Shown one piece after another: positions 33,560-45,827 of a stretch of 64,000 nt of DNA. Position 1 is the stretch's first letter; every line of letters begins with the position of its first letter. This stretch comes from Vermamoeba vermiformis. Its lineage: Eukaryota; Tubulinea; Echinamoebida. The DNA lies in assembly GCA_045837725.1 (NCBI GenBank), contig JBEWZL010000216.1, forward strand, positions 124,001 through 188,000, written 5' to 3'. The position numbers and the translations under genes were made by a program. The notes under the pieces are model-generated. The model saw only the letters and a list, made by a program, of their open reading frames with translations, made no database searches and was not told the DNA's origin.

Positions 33560-35036
33560 TTACGGACTAGCACTGGGTATATTTTGCAATGACGCATCGG
33601 ATTTTAATTCCACGGTGCCAGTAGCGCTAGATTGCTGAGTTTTAGATTTATGCGAAGACGATGAATTCGGTGCCAAGACTCTTCGTCTATAAACGCCTAG
33701 GACTACTAAACAATATGACGCTTCTACTGCTCGTTCAACAAAGTCCGCTGCTATAGTGAACGCATCTCTTTGATCGCGTACCGCCAAAACGATGACGAAT
33801 CCGACTACAATTATAGTTACTAAAATCACCGCAATGCTGCTCATAATAGCCAACGAGGTCATCTATAGTATTATATGTCAATAAGGCGTTTATATATTAA
33901 TATTATATATACCTTTCTAATCACGCGTTTTCTGTCTTTATCAACGTCTTGGAACAGCTTCAATTGTTTTCGCACTTTGTAACCGAAATAAAGCAAGAAA
34001 GTTCCGGTTGTAATGCCAATAACGAATAAATAGCAAAAATAGAATATATGATAGCTGGATCTCGCTGGCTCCGAGATGTATTGCGGCAAGCTTGCAATCA
34101 CATCTCGTACGAATTGGACCAAAAATGTCAGAATCATGACGAATATCAATCTCTTTTGCACTATAGTGATAAATACTCTTCGTTGAGGCTTCGCGTGCAA
34201 ATAGGCGTCAATCCTAATTAGGCAAGTTAAAATTTTGAAATTTCATGATCCGGTACGAAATGACATACCAAATGTACATTATAGAGAACTGAATGTATAA
34301 ATACGACGTAACACCTAATCCGAGGAGTATGTTGCCGACCACTAATATTAAAAATTATTTAGGGAATTTTACATATTAATTGCGGATCCAATTAAAATCA
34401 AAAACACAGTACGTACTCTCGGGTATGACTTGTATATATCCATACTGATACATTGCAAGATAAAGAACTCGTACTATATTATAATATGTTAATAAAGCCC
34501 GTTATAAGCAATCAATATTCTGGATGTCAACTTACCTAATCCCAAAAATCCAACGATTGAATAGATCATTAACGTATAGCGATTGATATCTTTTATTTTG
34601 CCATTAGCATTCTTGACCTATATGAATCGAATCGTTAGCCTACGAGTCAAAAATTTGTAAACAAAATCAAAATTTAACGCGGGATTCGTCGATCCGCCGC
34701 CCCCGCCGAGAATGATTTAATACATTCGCAAATATGAAACTGTATTATTATACACGTATTGAATATAATATTTACCATTAATCCAATTTCCGTTACAGCC
34801 CAGACTAGAATCGCGAGGAATACGAGCGAGAAGAAAATTATTTGAAACATAAAGTAGATCCAGGTAGAGTCTGTTTGCGCATAAGCGAATATAGAGCAAT
34901 CTATGCCTAGATAATTCGTTTGACATGAACAAACTCCAATTTCAGTTGCGCAGTACCCAGTCGAGGCACATCCGTCAACAACGCAATTGAATGTTGAGTT
35001 GGTTGGATCTGGAGCTTCAAATACACTAGGCTCCAT
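33560..35036 (-). CDS. EGF-like 7TM receptor paralogue A
   Basis: About seven exons, roughly 400 residues, read from the ATG at 35036. The short N-terminus has an NST glycosylation site and one EGF-like module (GCASTGYC, CSCQTNYLGIDC). Seven membrane helices follow, including IYFMFQIIFFSLVFLAILVW, IFYFCYLFVIGITTGTFLLYF and MSSIAVILVTIIVVGFVIVL, ending in the shared motif YCLVVLGVYRRRV. The tail is Ser/Thr-rich (NSSSSHKSK). No signal peptide is seen, so helix 1 probably directs insertion. Most likely a surface receptor; G-protein coupling cannot be shown. First of three tandem paralogues, convergent with kinase 4 (119 bp between stops). Confidence 0.75.
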
Positions 35037-35920
35037 TGATTATGCTCGTGTGTAATAGATTTGCGTTAAAAAAATAAAAAATAATGAAAACGGCACGATT
35101 TTCGGCTGCTGACTTGTGTAACGCATAAATTCACATTAATTTGACAGGCCGAGACGCCGAAAATTATTTCGCCGGGTGGCATTTCATATAGTAAGCTAAT
35201 ATTGTGGTGCTTAATAATAAAAAGAACGATATTTCGTAACAATTATACAATGACAAACAAGTAATTTGAAACAATGCAAATTTGATCCAGATGCTGCACA
35301 ACGCAATAAGGAAAATAGATCTTGGCCTTCAATTATAATAAAATAAAAATATCATAGCATAAATTACATAACGTTTAAAGTGACGTTCTCTGGCGCCAGA
35401 GAAATGAAAGGGTAGATTCGATTTAATGAATAAAATTTATTCGCAATTCATCCTTGGAGAAAAAATTGACAGCCTGCGCCGTTAGGCCATATTACTAATT
35501 ACTAATTTTAGGACCGAATTTGGCAATAATAACGCTAGGGTAAACATCTACTACTTACAGATTCCACATCTCACCGGTTTGAAGGCCTTTCCATTATTTG
35601 ATTGTCCTAAGGTGTTCTCAAAAAATTGTTGAACATTAAGCATTAATTTTGCATCGCTTTTGCCCGTGCTGTTTCGTGTCATTGCAATTAGAAAAATGAA
35701 TCAAAAAATTACAGTCGTTACAAACCGCGAAACAAAAGATATTTCTTATTTAATAGAATACGAGCCACTAGAACAGGGTCCATATATGGAAAACGCAATT
35801 ATCCTTCTTGAAGCTTGCTTGCTTGTCGAAAGATTTTGGATGTCGATATTGCAATAATAAATTGTTTTCGAAGTTTGTTTTTAATGCTATGATACTTAAA
35901 CTATATACAATACATTGACA
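35037..35920. other. Spacer, 0.9 kb
   Basis: It lies between 7TM paralogues A and B, both on the minus strand. A plus-strand frame at 35660-35857 is short and unrecognised. The region probably holds the paralogue A promoter and the paralogue B 3' end. Confidence 0.35.
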
Positions 35921-37652
35921 TTAAGCACTAGTTTGTGCAGCAGCCGGAGATTCTTTGTGCATTTCAACGGCGGTAGCGGTTCCGGTGGTCGGGCTCGAGG
36001 TGTGATTCGACGAGGATGAACTCGGAGCCATGACACGTGTTCTATATACTCCTAATATTACTAGACAATAGGTGGCCTCTACTGCACGCATCAATGGACT
36101 CGCGATAATAGTGCTCAGTTCTGTGTCTCTTCCAGTGAACGTAACTACGATCAACGAAACGAGAAGAAAAACGACTAAAATCAATACGATACTGCTCGTA
36201 ATGGCCAATGCATTCATCTATAAAATTAATTGTTAATATAATATGCAAACTATATAAAATACGTAAACGCGGAACGCACAATGGTCGCCGCCGAACTTTT
36301 GCTAGATCCGGCTCCGCTTTCGAAATTGCACAAACAATTTTGAAATTGAAAACTATTATGATCCGATCACTAAAGAGACTTCGTATTGTCAAATTGATTT
36401 TGATGTCAACAGAAAGCATCAAAACTAAGGTTTACGGATCTAGATCCACGGTTATTTTTGCAATATATACCATTTGTGATTTTAAATTAACGTTTCAAAT
36501 TAATTAAATAATTTAAACGACTTACCCTTCTAATCAATCTTTTTCTACTCCTATCAATATCTTTGAACAACTTCAATCGTCTTTTGACGCGGACTCCAGC
36601 GACCAAAAGTGACACACTTGTGACAGTAGCAACCACAAACATGTAACAAAAATAAAACGCTTCCATTCCTTGTCTCGATTGTGCGGGTAATTGTGGCAAA
36701 CTAACAATGACGTCACGTGTCACTTGGACTGCAAATGTAAGTATGATCATGACGAACGTTCTTTTTTTCAAGATTTGAATTAATCGCTTTGGGTTTGGCT
36801 TTGTATGCAGATACGCATCAAGCCTATATTATATAAATTAACAATTAGTAATGCCTTTGAACTCACGGAAAAGAAAGCCGGTATTTCCTAATTTGGAAAT
36901 TTCGCGGATCCGCTTCTCGGCGATGTGCATACCATATATAAGCTATAGTAAACTGTACAAACATATACGCTGATATTCCTAAGCCGTGTATAATAGTACC
37001 GGCCACTAAAGACAGTTATTAGTAAATTTCGTTGGATGTCGAAATGTTCTGTGAATTTGCTTACTACTGGGAACTGCTAACACACGTCCTTCTTGATATA
37101 ATAGTATGTATATTAAACGGTCTATAAAGATATTTCGTTAATAAATATCCCGAAGGTATACGGAAGCGAAATTGTTTCTTACCGAGTCCCAAAAATGCGA
37201 TTACAATGTAGATCTGCAACGTGAACTTATTTATCTCTTTTATTTTGCCGTCAGCTCGCTTAGCCTATATAATAATAACATTAATATGCTTGTAAATTTT
37301 TCTTAAGCAAAGCTTAGCGGATCTAGAAAGTCCGTTTCAGTTACAACTTATTTATGTGCTCCGATTGCTTTAATATGCTCTATATATAATATTTAGACTA
37401 TAGACTTACCATTAATATTATTTCGATGATCGCCCAAATCATTAGAGTCGCAAATACTAGCGAGAAAAACACCATCTGGAAAATGAACCAGGTCCAAGTG
37501 CCCTCTGAAGCTTCATATATGAATAGGGAGCAGTCTTCACCGGCAAATCCATTTCGGCATACACAAGATCCGTCATCGGCACAAAATCCAGCGAGGGCAG
37601 CACATCCGTCGATTATGCAATTGAAAGTCGAGTTCAAACTTTCGGGCTGCAT
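35921..37652 (-). CDS. EGF-like 7TM receptor paralogue B
   Basis: Same plan as paralogue A, from the ATG at 37652 (MQPESLNSTFNC). The EGF-like module has GFCADDGSCVCRNGFAGEDC. Helix 1 is FIFQMVFFSLVFATLMIWAII; an internal exon has VKRRLKLFKDIDRSRKRLIRRV after helix 5; and the last exon has ITSSIVLILVVFLLVSLIVV and YCLVILGVYRTRV, then a Ser/Thr tail ending AAAQTSA. The conserved basic loop after helix 5 (KVRKQLKLFQDVDKDRKRVI in A) is a family marker. Introns fall at the same places as in A and C, so the three arose by tandem duplication. Confidence 0.75.
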
Positions 37653-38255
37653 GGTCGTTAATATAAAATATAATTAATAATGAAATTCGTGCGAGTATTC
37701 TACCCGACAACAAAAGCACAACGTGTGCACCGTAATTTCGCTGTTACGATTTTAGTAAAAATACGGAGAATAATTTGCATAATTTCGCCGTTTGTCCTAA
37801 AATACTTTCGAGTTGGTATAACAGAACTAACTTTCTATCCTAATTTAAGTTCGTATGAAAATTCGAAATTAAATCCGCAATTAAATCTGTGTAAAGAGGC
37901 TTACAGAGGTAAAACTTCATTTTAACAATTAATATTTTTGAAATAATATTTGTACCTATTAATTATCGCCTAGAAAAGCCAGGTATTAATTTTCCTTCTG
38001 GTTTGCTACGCATCCAAAGATTCTGTGGGGGAATTAAGGTAAGTTTGCAATGCTATATATTCATTTATCAATATCAATACGCTAGTGTTGTTAAGCATGT
38101 TGAAACGAGACAAATATAGCAGTAATTTTGAATTAATTTTATTTTGTTCCGCAATTTGAGCTATTTACAGCTCATCCTATTTACAATGTTCATTAAATAC
38201 AATATTATAGTACTATACATTATTCAGCTTAATACAAGCTTCCAATATCACGAAA
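37653..38255. other. Spacer, 0.6 kb
   Basis: Between 7TM paralogues B and C. A plus-strand frame at 37680-37925 has no recognisable features. No repeat was seen. Confidence 0.35.
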
Positions 38256-39744
38256 CTAATCTTCCGTTGTAGTAGCAGATTTGGTGTTTGGCAGAGCAAC
38301 ATCAGTTCCGCTTCGAGTTCTAATTTTGTCCGTATTAATATCGACTTTAGAAGTAGCGTGAGTAAAGTTGGTGTTTTTAGAGATTGAGTTCGAAGATCTT
38401 TGAGCCAGTACGCGAGATCTGTAGACGCCTAAAATGACCAAGCAATACATCATCTCGACTACTCGTAAGGTGAAATCACTAGCTACTACTAAATTAATGC
38501 TTAATCTTCTCGCTACAGCGAATGCAAGCAGAACCACGGCGGTGACTAATACCAATGAAATAGATACGGCATTAGCAACCACGAGAGAATTGATCTGGTA
38601 GTAATATTCGGTTAATTAATATTTCTTCGTATTATGCTTTTATTTTCTTACCCTTTTAATCGTCCGCTTATTAATTTTACTGACGCCTTTGAAAGTTTTG
38701 AGTTGCCTTTTAACTTTAGTTCCGTAGACCAGCAGAAAAATGCCAGAGGATATGCCTACAGTAAAAAAGAAGCAAAAGAAAAATATTTCGATGCCTGCTT
38801 TCGAAACTATAGGCACTTCGGGAATACTTCGAACCACATCCCGTGTAAGCTCAACTAAGAGCAGCAGAATCATCCAACCTAGCAGCGACCGGCGAAGAAT
38901 AGTTATATGCTTCGTTGCATCAGACTTCGTATGAATATAAGCGTCCATCCTAAAAGATCCGTTAGTCGATCAGTCAACCAGATCTCTAATCTTGCTTACC
39001 AAATGTACATAATCGAAAATTGAATATATAGCAAGAACGTAATCGGTAGACCCGAGAGAACATTGCCAGCCACTACAATTTTTTCATAAGTAAGCGAATA
39101 TAACTTACTTTCTATAAAAGGAAAAACTGTACTAATGGTAAAATTTGTTTTTACGTACTGACGGGAACTTCTACCGCTAGTCCATACTGCACTACAGTCA
39201 AATAAATCACCCTAACTAATAAGAAATGCGTTAGAAATCCGTTCTAGTTGTCCAGATCCGTTTCCGTACAAACTCCAAGCAGAACAATAGATCACAAGAG
39301 TGTACAAGTTAATTTCTTTTCTATTCCCGTTAGCTTTTTTAACCTATCGGACAAATAATTAGGCACTTTTTGCTGTTTGAATAATTTTTAGATCTGGTAC
39401 AAAATTGGATTGCTCGCATCCGCTAACAATATGACAAAATACTTAGTAACTCGTAGATTTTACTCCTAATACTATATTGAAATCTCGTTCAACAACTTAC
39501 CATAAGTGCTATTTCAACTGCAGCCCAGATCGCAATTGTCGCGAAGACAGCGGAGCAAAAGACGAGGTGAAAGATGAAGAACTGCCATGTGCCCTCTGAA
39601 TGAGCATAGACGAACTCAGAACAAGTGTCTCCGATCCATCCTGGCCTACAGATACACAAATCAAATGTTGTATCGCAATAACCCGTATCAGCACATCCGC
39701 TAGCAACTGTAGATTGTTGAATTAGAAATATCACTAGGCTGCAT
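38256..39744 (-). CDS. EGF-like 7TM receptor paralogue C, with disturbed N-terminus
   Basis: The membrane part is intact and collinear with A and B: FHLVFCSAVFATIAIWAAV, the basic loop VKRQLKTFKGVSKINKRTIKRV, and a last exon with AVSISLVLVTAVVLLAFAVA and YCLVILGVYRSRV. The EGF-like module has GCADTGYC and ICRPGWIGDTC. The start is odd: the ATG at 39744 gives MQPSDISNSTIYSC, matching the N-terminus of B, but then meets TAG, and the EGF part is in another frame. Relative to B, about five bases are missing between the Cys codon and GCADTG. Either this is a frameshifted allele or assembly error, or a 28-nt intron (GTGATA..CTACAG) restores the frame. Confidence 0.6.
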
Positions 39745-40022
39745 GGTGGTCTCTATAGACAAATAAAATACAAATGAGAATTAATTTAACCGCTGCTTTT
39801 CACATGTTTTTGTTCCAAATAAAATTTAACGACAAGTTCGTATTCCGAAATATACCAATAGCGGAATATTCTAAAGATAGAGCTAACGGCACAAAAAATT
39901 AAGAATTGTATATTGTACGTAATTACAATTACTACGCATTCCAAACGCCGAATTTTAAGCTCCGTTCGAATCTACAAAACAACTTTAGGTCGGAAGTCAT
40001 TTACTTTGGCAAATAATACGCG

Positions 40023-41852
40023 CTATATTTGCAAGATTTTCTTTGTTATAAATTCAAAATTTGGCGTACCAGGCTCCTTCAAAAATTTGAAGATCAACAT
40101 CCAGACGTCTCGAGGAACTCTTTCTAACAATGCTCCATCTCTCTTAATATTATGCAATATCACTGCTATATCTCTACGTCTTTCTAGTTGGTACCGTTTG
40201 TTCTCATTTGTGTAGCGCTCCATTTTCAGACCGTATCCAACAGAAAAGTCCGTGAGCGTTCTGTTAACTTTGAATAAATCTTCAAAATACTCCTCATGAA
40301 TATCAGTAGATTCTAAATTAAGTCTAAGTTGTAGCTTCGACAAAGTACTGTTGATCTTCAACACTTCTTTCAACCGATCGAGGTCGGCTCTGTTATTTGG
40401 CCAAATAACATAGGTTAATGATACACTCGTTAAAGTCGTGTTTTTAACCAATAAGTTTGCGACGTCTTCCAAACTTGGCGCATTTGGAGTTTCCAATTGG
40501 ACATCAAAATAAATTTCTTCGAGCGTCATATTTTTTGAAATATGGTCCAATAATCTACGCCAATCCTGAATATCATTTCCTTGAATTGTGATCGATGTAA
40601 GTGTTCGGTTCTCATCCAAAATAGACAAAAGTCCGAGTTCGGTCAGATCCACTTGCCATCCGCGAAACCAAAACTTCTTAATCGATCTGTTTTTCTTCAA
40701 CGCGTGCATTACCCTCTTAATATAAGCTTCGTCGTCAAATTGCGGATTTCTACTATGAATACAGAAGTCTTCGCAAATGAATTCCGTTAAAGTAGTGTTG
40801 GTCTCAAGCATTTCGGCAAAGCTTTTGAGGCCTGATTCCTCCATAACAGTATCATATTGTTTGCAAATATTCAGTACTTTGATACTTTTGTTCGTTTTTA
40901 ATGCATCAAAGAGCATCCACATTCGCTGCGGATCATGTTTTGCAATTTGAATTTCCTCGATCGATTGATTTCTTTTGAGACCTTCGCAAAGTCCTATATA
41001 AACATTCGTATTAAGTGTCACTTTTCTTAATCTCAGATTTTTCAAATTGGAGTTTTCTATTGCCATCGAGAACGCTAGCACTTGATGTTGATCGATACTG
41101 AAGTCGTCAATGTCTAGGATCCGAATCGTCTTGTTATTTTGTAGCATTTCTCTAAATTCCGCCGGACAGAAATTATAGCTGTCTATTCTCGGGCAGTTGA
41201 GTTTTGTTATTGATTGGTTTAATTTAAGTGCATTGAAAAAGTTCTGCATCTGCGTCAAAGTAAGACTTGCACTTGAACAATTCAATCTCTTAATATTCTT
41301 GTTGATAGATATTCCATCCATGATTATATTGAATAACGCGTTTGCCTTAAAATCTTCAGTTGGTGCATTAGATTTAAAATTTAATTTGAATCCTTTCGCT
41401 GCATTTGCTATTCCTTCAGCAATATTTAGACACCCCATATCACTATCTGATATGGCTACTGGCATAGTAATACTAGCCAAGTAATGCTCGCCGGAGATCA
41501 GTATTTTTTTGAGCTCGGCACATCCTTCAGCAGACTGCTTGCTTTCAATATTTAAATGCGTCGCACTTTGGGATCCGCGACTTCTAATGCTTTTTATGTA
41601 AGTCGCTGCGTGCGGTGCCTTTTCTTCGTTGATTGTAATGGATCCAGAATTACGGCAGCGCTCTAATGCACCCCATTCCGTTTTTTGGCTGTACTGCAAA
41701 TTAATATTAATTAATACAATATTATTTAAATTAATTAAAATAATTCCTGGCTCTCAAAACTTGCATCTGGTTTTTACCTTCGTGCAATCCTCGCAAAAGT
41801 ACAGCTCGTGGCCTATATACTTCACTATTCCACCACAAAAAGGGCATTTCAT
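40023..41852 (-). CDS. Zinc-ribbon, LRR and C-terminal F-box protein
   Basis: Two exons. The first (41852 to about 41778) codes for a zinc ribbon, MKCPFCGGIVKYIGHELYF followed by CEDC, with two CxxC knuckles. The second exon, from the acceptor near 41698, carries about 555 residues of RI-type LRRs with the recurrent N.S(I/L)..L spacing (INKNIKRLNCSSASL, LNQSITKLNC, ENRTLTSITIQGNDI, VNRTLTDFSVGYGL). It ends with ERVPRDVWMLIFKFLKE, an F-box-like helix pair. The closest relative in the window is the LRR gene at 5652. The F-box is C-terminal, unlike the usual N-terminal place. A ubiquitin-ligase adaptor role is plausible; the zinc ribbon suggests nucleic-acid or protein binding. Its last ~15 residues are basic. 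Confidence 0.75.
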
Positions 41853-42579
41853 GATTAATTCGATTATCGAGTCCGTTGTGGTTCTAGATTCGGTCAGACA
41901 TTTTTGACTGAAAAAATTGACCAAGCGTTGAACTATGTTCCAGACAATATTAACAAAAAATGCATAATATTATACAAGAGAATTCATTTTTACCGAACGA
42001 ACATTGCGGCTAATCTTAAAAAGAATTGGACCAGATCGCATCCAAACAAACAACAATACCCGGGAGGTCAATGTTTTTGTCAAGTAATTTAATGAATATT
42101 AGCTATGTACAGGATGTAATGTATATGAATTGAGGACCTCCGAAAAACGTTCAAGGATTGTACATCCAGGTAATGAACTGGTCCGGGACACCTTTAGCAA
42201 ATTAGCGAACGCTTATAATAGAAATATTTATTTGAAGAATAATTTTTACGATATTTCAATATTATTCTCTATCGGATTAATATTGAGCAATGTTATTAAA
42301 TGCCAAAGAAAAGCTTCGTAGATGTACCAAGCGAAATGTGGAAGGAGTGAATAGTCGTCGTTACATACTCAATGCAAAGCCCTTGCATTTGGCAACGAAG
42401 TATGCCGCTAGAAGATTGAGAATGGCCAAGACAAGATCCGGAAGCACGCGCACGTCGATCACGTTAGCTAACCTTGTAGGAATACCATTTTGAATAATTC
42501 GCAATACGTTTACCTATTAATAATACTATTAGTGATATGTCCTTAAATTGAAATCGTAGAAAGCGTACCAGACCGAGAA
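41853..42579. other. Spacer, 0.7 kb
   Basis: Between the start of the LRR gene and the 3' end of a small predicted gene. Several short plus-strand frames occur (41904, 42130, 42290), but none has a recognisable motif or consistent splice sites. Confidence 0.35.
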
Positions 42580-43052
42580 TTAAAAATTCAGTCGATCGAA
42601 GGGATGCAGGGCTACGTCGCAAACGGAATAACGATAAAACAGCCATAGCCAAGTATCCAAAGTTGCTAAGATTAGGTTTGAATACTTGATCACGCGAGAC
42701 TGGTTGTCCTAATCACGAGTAAGCGAAAAGTTTTTTCGTGGGATCTGAGAACTCACCATTGCGCTTTAATGCAAAGTAATTATATACGGCATGCCAAAGA
42801 GCGTTTAGCGTCATGATTGAGCCTCCATATTTTATTAACGAAGGAGTGTAAACACCCATAGCTGAGCAAAATAAAAAGTCAGATCCGCGTACTTGCAAGA
42901 GAAACTATTTCTACAATAGCCTAAACAGCTTATATATATTATTGGCATTATTGAATTTTATCGAGCAAATAATAAAAGAATAAAGAATTGAGCTACGTAC
43001 CATTATTTACTTCGATCGAGCCGATCACGACTTCTGTAATTGAATCTGTCAT
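42580..43052 (-). CDS. Small three-exon protein, unknown
   Basis: The ATG at 43052 gives MTDSITEVVIGSIEVNN with a GTACGT donor. Exon 2 follows the acceptor TTTTGCTCAG and exon 3 the acceptor AATCTTAG; both join in phase and the frame stops at 42580-42582. The 80-residue product has a mixed hydrophobic middle (GGSIMTLNALWHAVYNYFAL) and an aromatic-rich end (LDTWLWLFYRYSVCDVALHP). I do not recognise the family. The consistent phases across two introns support a gene, but there is no homology evidence, so it could be chance. Confidence 0.4.
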
Positions 43053-44229
43053 CGTTCTTCGCAACAATTGAAGTTATATTGTTCTTATATGACGCAATGT
43101 GTTGCTTATTAGTGTATTTGATTTACTTTTGAATACTTTAGGCCTTGGGAACTCGTCGCAACCTTTGCGCGATAAAAAACGAAACAATTTCAATCTAAAT
43201 TTCATTGAACTGTCTCAAAAAAAGCCTAGAGTGGTTATTATGGACAGAGGTTTGCGCAACCAGCCCAGTGGGTGGTGTTTGGGCCAGACTGTTTTGATGT
43301 CGAAAATAAAACAAATGAAACTTTCAAAAAAATTAAATAATCATAATATTCAAAAAAGGTACGCATATATGAGAGATATAGCTCAATATTAGAAATAATT
43401 ACGTCCTTCCAATTTTCTGACCTGAATCAGCATCCGGAAAATTAGCCGCTTACCACTCTCCTTCTTGACCGCCATATCATCAGTCTTACATATTCAAACC
43501 GCGTTGTACAGGTTGGCGCTCTTCGGTCGGTGGTGGAATAACAAGGGTCTTTCGTGTTGGTACCGTTACAAACATTCAATTTAATGCCCGCGTAAATAAC
43601 AACAGCTGCTGGATATCCCTGGTGAGCTTTATAGACCAAAGTAAATCCTTCAGTTTCCGTGTCATATGATGCAGGGGAATGAAGAATAAGAAGGGGAGTT
43701 GAAGAAGAGCTCGAGCTCCAGGCATCCCGGATGTCTCGCAGTAATATATTATTACAATAGCCGTAGGGTGTCCACGTACGTAACTTGATTTAATTACGAG
43801 GGCCACCAATTATAGATGAATTTTGAAGTTTTTACAATATTTTTGAATCTGGCAACCATTTTGAGCTGGTCGCGGTGGTCTTCGTGGAGTCACTTACCAA
43901 AGCTTCGTGGCTTACACTGGCATATTCAACATGAGTGCCTTTGAAGAGTGTCAGGATGCATTATGCAGAAGAAATCCGACTCGCATCTTTCAGGCTTTAC
44001 TTAAAGTTTAACCGCTCACACGTTTAACTTGTCGTGCTGCTATTTTTGGGCCTATCACATTAAATTTCGTTGCTGCTGTTTCATTTAACACCATTTTTAG
44101 AAGCGTGCTTACCGTATTAGCTCATACTTGCTCACGCCGTATGACGACTTACTGGAAGGCAACCGACATAAATAACATTTGCGAATTTTTAGCACAAAGA
44201 GTACCACGTCAACAGCTGCAACTCAAACA
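43053..44229. other. Intergenic stretch with one orphan frame
   Basis: Apart from the fragment at 43442-43787, I see no gene in this 1.2-kb region. The plus-strand frame at 43099-43392 has no features. The 3' part must hold the promoter of the secreted Cys-rich protein at 44230. Confidence 0.35.
43442..43787 (-). pseudogene. Protein-like open frame without a start (gene fragment?)
   Basis: About 114 codons are open on the minus strand and look coding: a Ser run after RDIRDAW, then YKAHQGYPAAVVIYAGIKLN and VCNGTNTKDPCYSTTDRR, ending at a possible donor (TATGTAAGA). The Cys spacing and NGT site suggest a secreted protein. No ATG is in frame before the upstream stop. It could be an internal exon of a gene I cannot reconstruct, or a remnant. 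Confidence 0.3.
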
Positions 44230-45539
44230 ATGAACTGGATTTGGATTTCTTTCAGCGTTTTACTCTTGCTCAGCTCTCCAGCTCTTACTGCACCGTTTAG
44301 TAAAGGAAATATCCTTGTCCTTAAAACAACAGCTTTTGGTAAGTCGAAGAGGCATAATGAAACGATAGTAGACAAAGCTTAACAGCCTGTTTCTGGTGCA
44401 GATGGCGTTTCAGCGTTCGGCCCTGGATTCGTTCAAGAAAGAACTATCGAAGGAGATCTTGTGCAAGAAGTCGCCTTGCCAACAGTAACAAAGTAAGTCC
44501 TAGTATTCAGATGCGCGGGTCTTCGAAAATTTTAAACTCGATCTGAATCTAGATTATCCAACTACGTACCATTATTAACAAATCTATTTCTAATAGCGCT
44601 AGCGGTCCTGCATGCCTCGTCTTGAACAACTTCTATCAAAGTATGATGAACATAGATACTGAAGGCTCACGCGCCATTATTCCTTGTTATGTCCCGACAG
44701 ATGTGGTAGACCAGTACAACCTCGGATTTGGGCTAATCTACGCTAATGGCACGTTCGAAGTCAGTACCGTGCTGGCAGGCGACATCTTTGCTAGGACTCC
44801 TATAGCCTTCAATGCAGTTTTGGACGGTGAGCGCATCTACTTCGCTACCGACTTTTATCAAACGCGAATGACCACTATTGGAGCGACAAATTCGACTATC
44901 ATATTAGAAAACGATGCGATGTACCTGCAAATATTCAACGGCGACTTGTACTGCTCAAACTTCGAAGATCTTGCGGATGGACTGATGCGGTTCGGATCTG
45001 GCTTACCAACTGAGCCTACTTCGACTCTGAATAACTACTTGAACAACCCTGTATCAGTTAATGGCTTCAATTTCGTCAATAACAACTCGCTATACCTGGT
45101 GGAAATCAACAAAATCCACAAATACTGGATCGAGAACGACATCCCGCTACTCAACGCAAGTCTGTCGTCTGATTATTTGAGCTTTAATTACCTCTCTGCC
45201 CTCCCTCAAGATGATGGCTCCGTGGTGGTATTCGTTGGTTCTTCAAATGGAACTTTCGACAAAACTGGCTACACGCAGATTTGGAAGCTTGTGGACAACG
45301 GATCGGCGTTTGACTTCGCGGTGATGAATTCACTTGAGTCTAACAACGATTATACCTTCAAGTCTCCTATTATCGCTCCGTACATAAAGCACTGCTACGA
45401 CGGCAAGAAGAGTGGAGACGAATCTGACGTTGATTGCGGTGGATCTTGCAACGAAAAATGCGATGTTGGACAAAGCTGCAATGAAGATTTAGATTGCGTT
45501 GATGGCATCTATTGCGTTGCACAAATTTGTGGTACGTAA
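44230..45539 (+). CDS. Secreted protein with C-terminal Cys-rich CGGSC-type repeat
   Basis: Three exons, about 385 residues. The ATG at 44230 opens a signal peptide (MNWIWISFSVLLLLSSPALTA). The large middle part has several N-glycosylation sites (NGT, NST, NAS) and no recognised fold; short DG..Y/F..D segments hint at a beta-propeller-like ectodomain. The C-terminus has CYDGKKSGDESDVDCGGSC followed by C.VGQSC.ED.DC, a cysteine module common in protist and animal secreted or adhesion proteins, usually of the form C.DG..G.E.DVDCGG.C. No membrane anchor is seen, so it is probably secreted or lysosomal. The terminal GGTACGTAA resembles a donor, but TAA is in frame there. Confidence 0.7.
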
Positions 45540-45641
45540 ATAGCAGCTCTATTTCGGGATTTCTTCGGGAGATTCATGGGAGATTTTCAATTTCCAATTC
45601 AAATTCCGAAACCCGCAAAACTTTTTAAACTCCAAAAACCC

Positions 45642-45827
45642 TTACCAATCAATTACCACAGCCGCCAACCCCAACCCGGCCATGGAACCGATCATCATCA
45701 ACGTGCCTCTCGCTTCTCCAAGCGCATCTAGTAACTCGCCAGCTAAAGTTTCGACAAGCGGTTCGCCCTCGATTTTCTCCAATTTTTTCAATTCAATCCT
45801 TATGTTAATAGTGTATAATATCGCCAT
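45642..45827 (-). CDS. Small single-helix membrane protein (tentative)
   Basis: A 61-codon frame with MAILYTINIRIELKKLEKIEG, an acidic amphipathic middle and a C-terminal hydrophobic helix (TLMMIGSMAGLGLAAVVIDW). The GC content is higher than in the flanks, as in exons here. There is no homology support. It ends 102 bp after the stop of the convergent secreted protein, which would fit a small convergent gene or a last exon. Confidence 0.35.
   Translation of the reverse strand: MAILYTINIRIELKKLEKIEGEPLVETLAGELLDALGEARGTLMMIGSMAGLGLAAVVIDW

Noticed and set aside
35660-35857. Short plus-strand frame between the 7TM genes
   Set aside because: No motif, no neighbours in phase, AT-rich; likely chance.
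36031-36724. Near-copies of the palindrome (TGACACGTGT at 36031; CGTCACGTGTCA at 36711)
   Set aside because: Both are inside coding exons of 7TM paralogue B and are imperfect; the codons explain them.
43099-43392. Plus-strand 97-codon frame
   Set aside because: Low complexity, Asn/Lys-rich, no homologous motif and no splice context.
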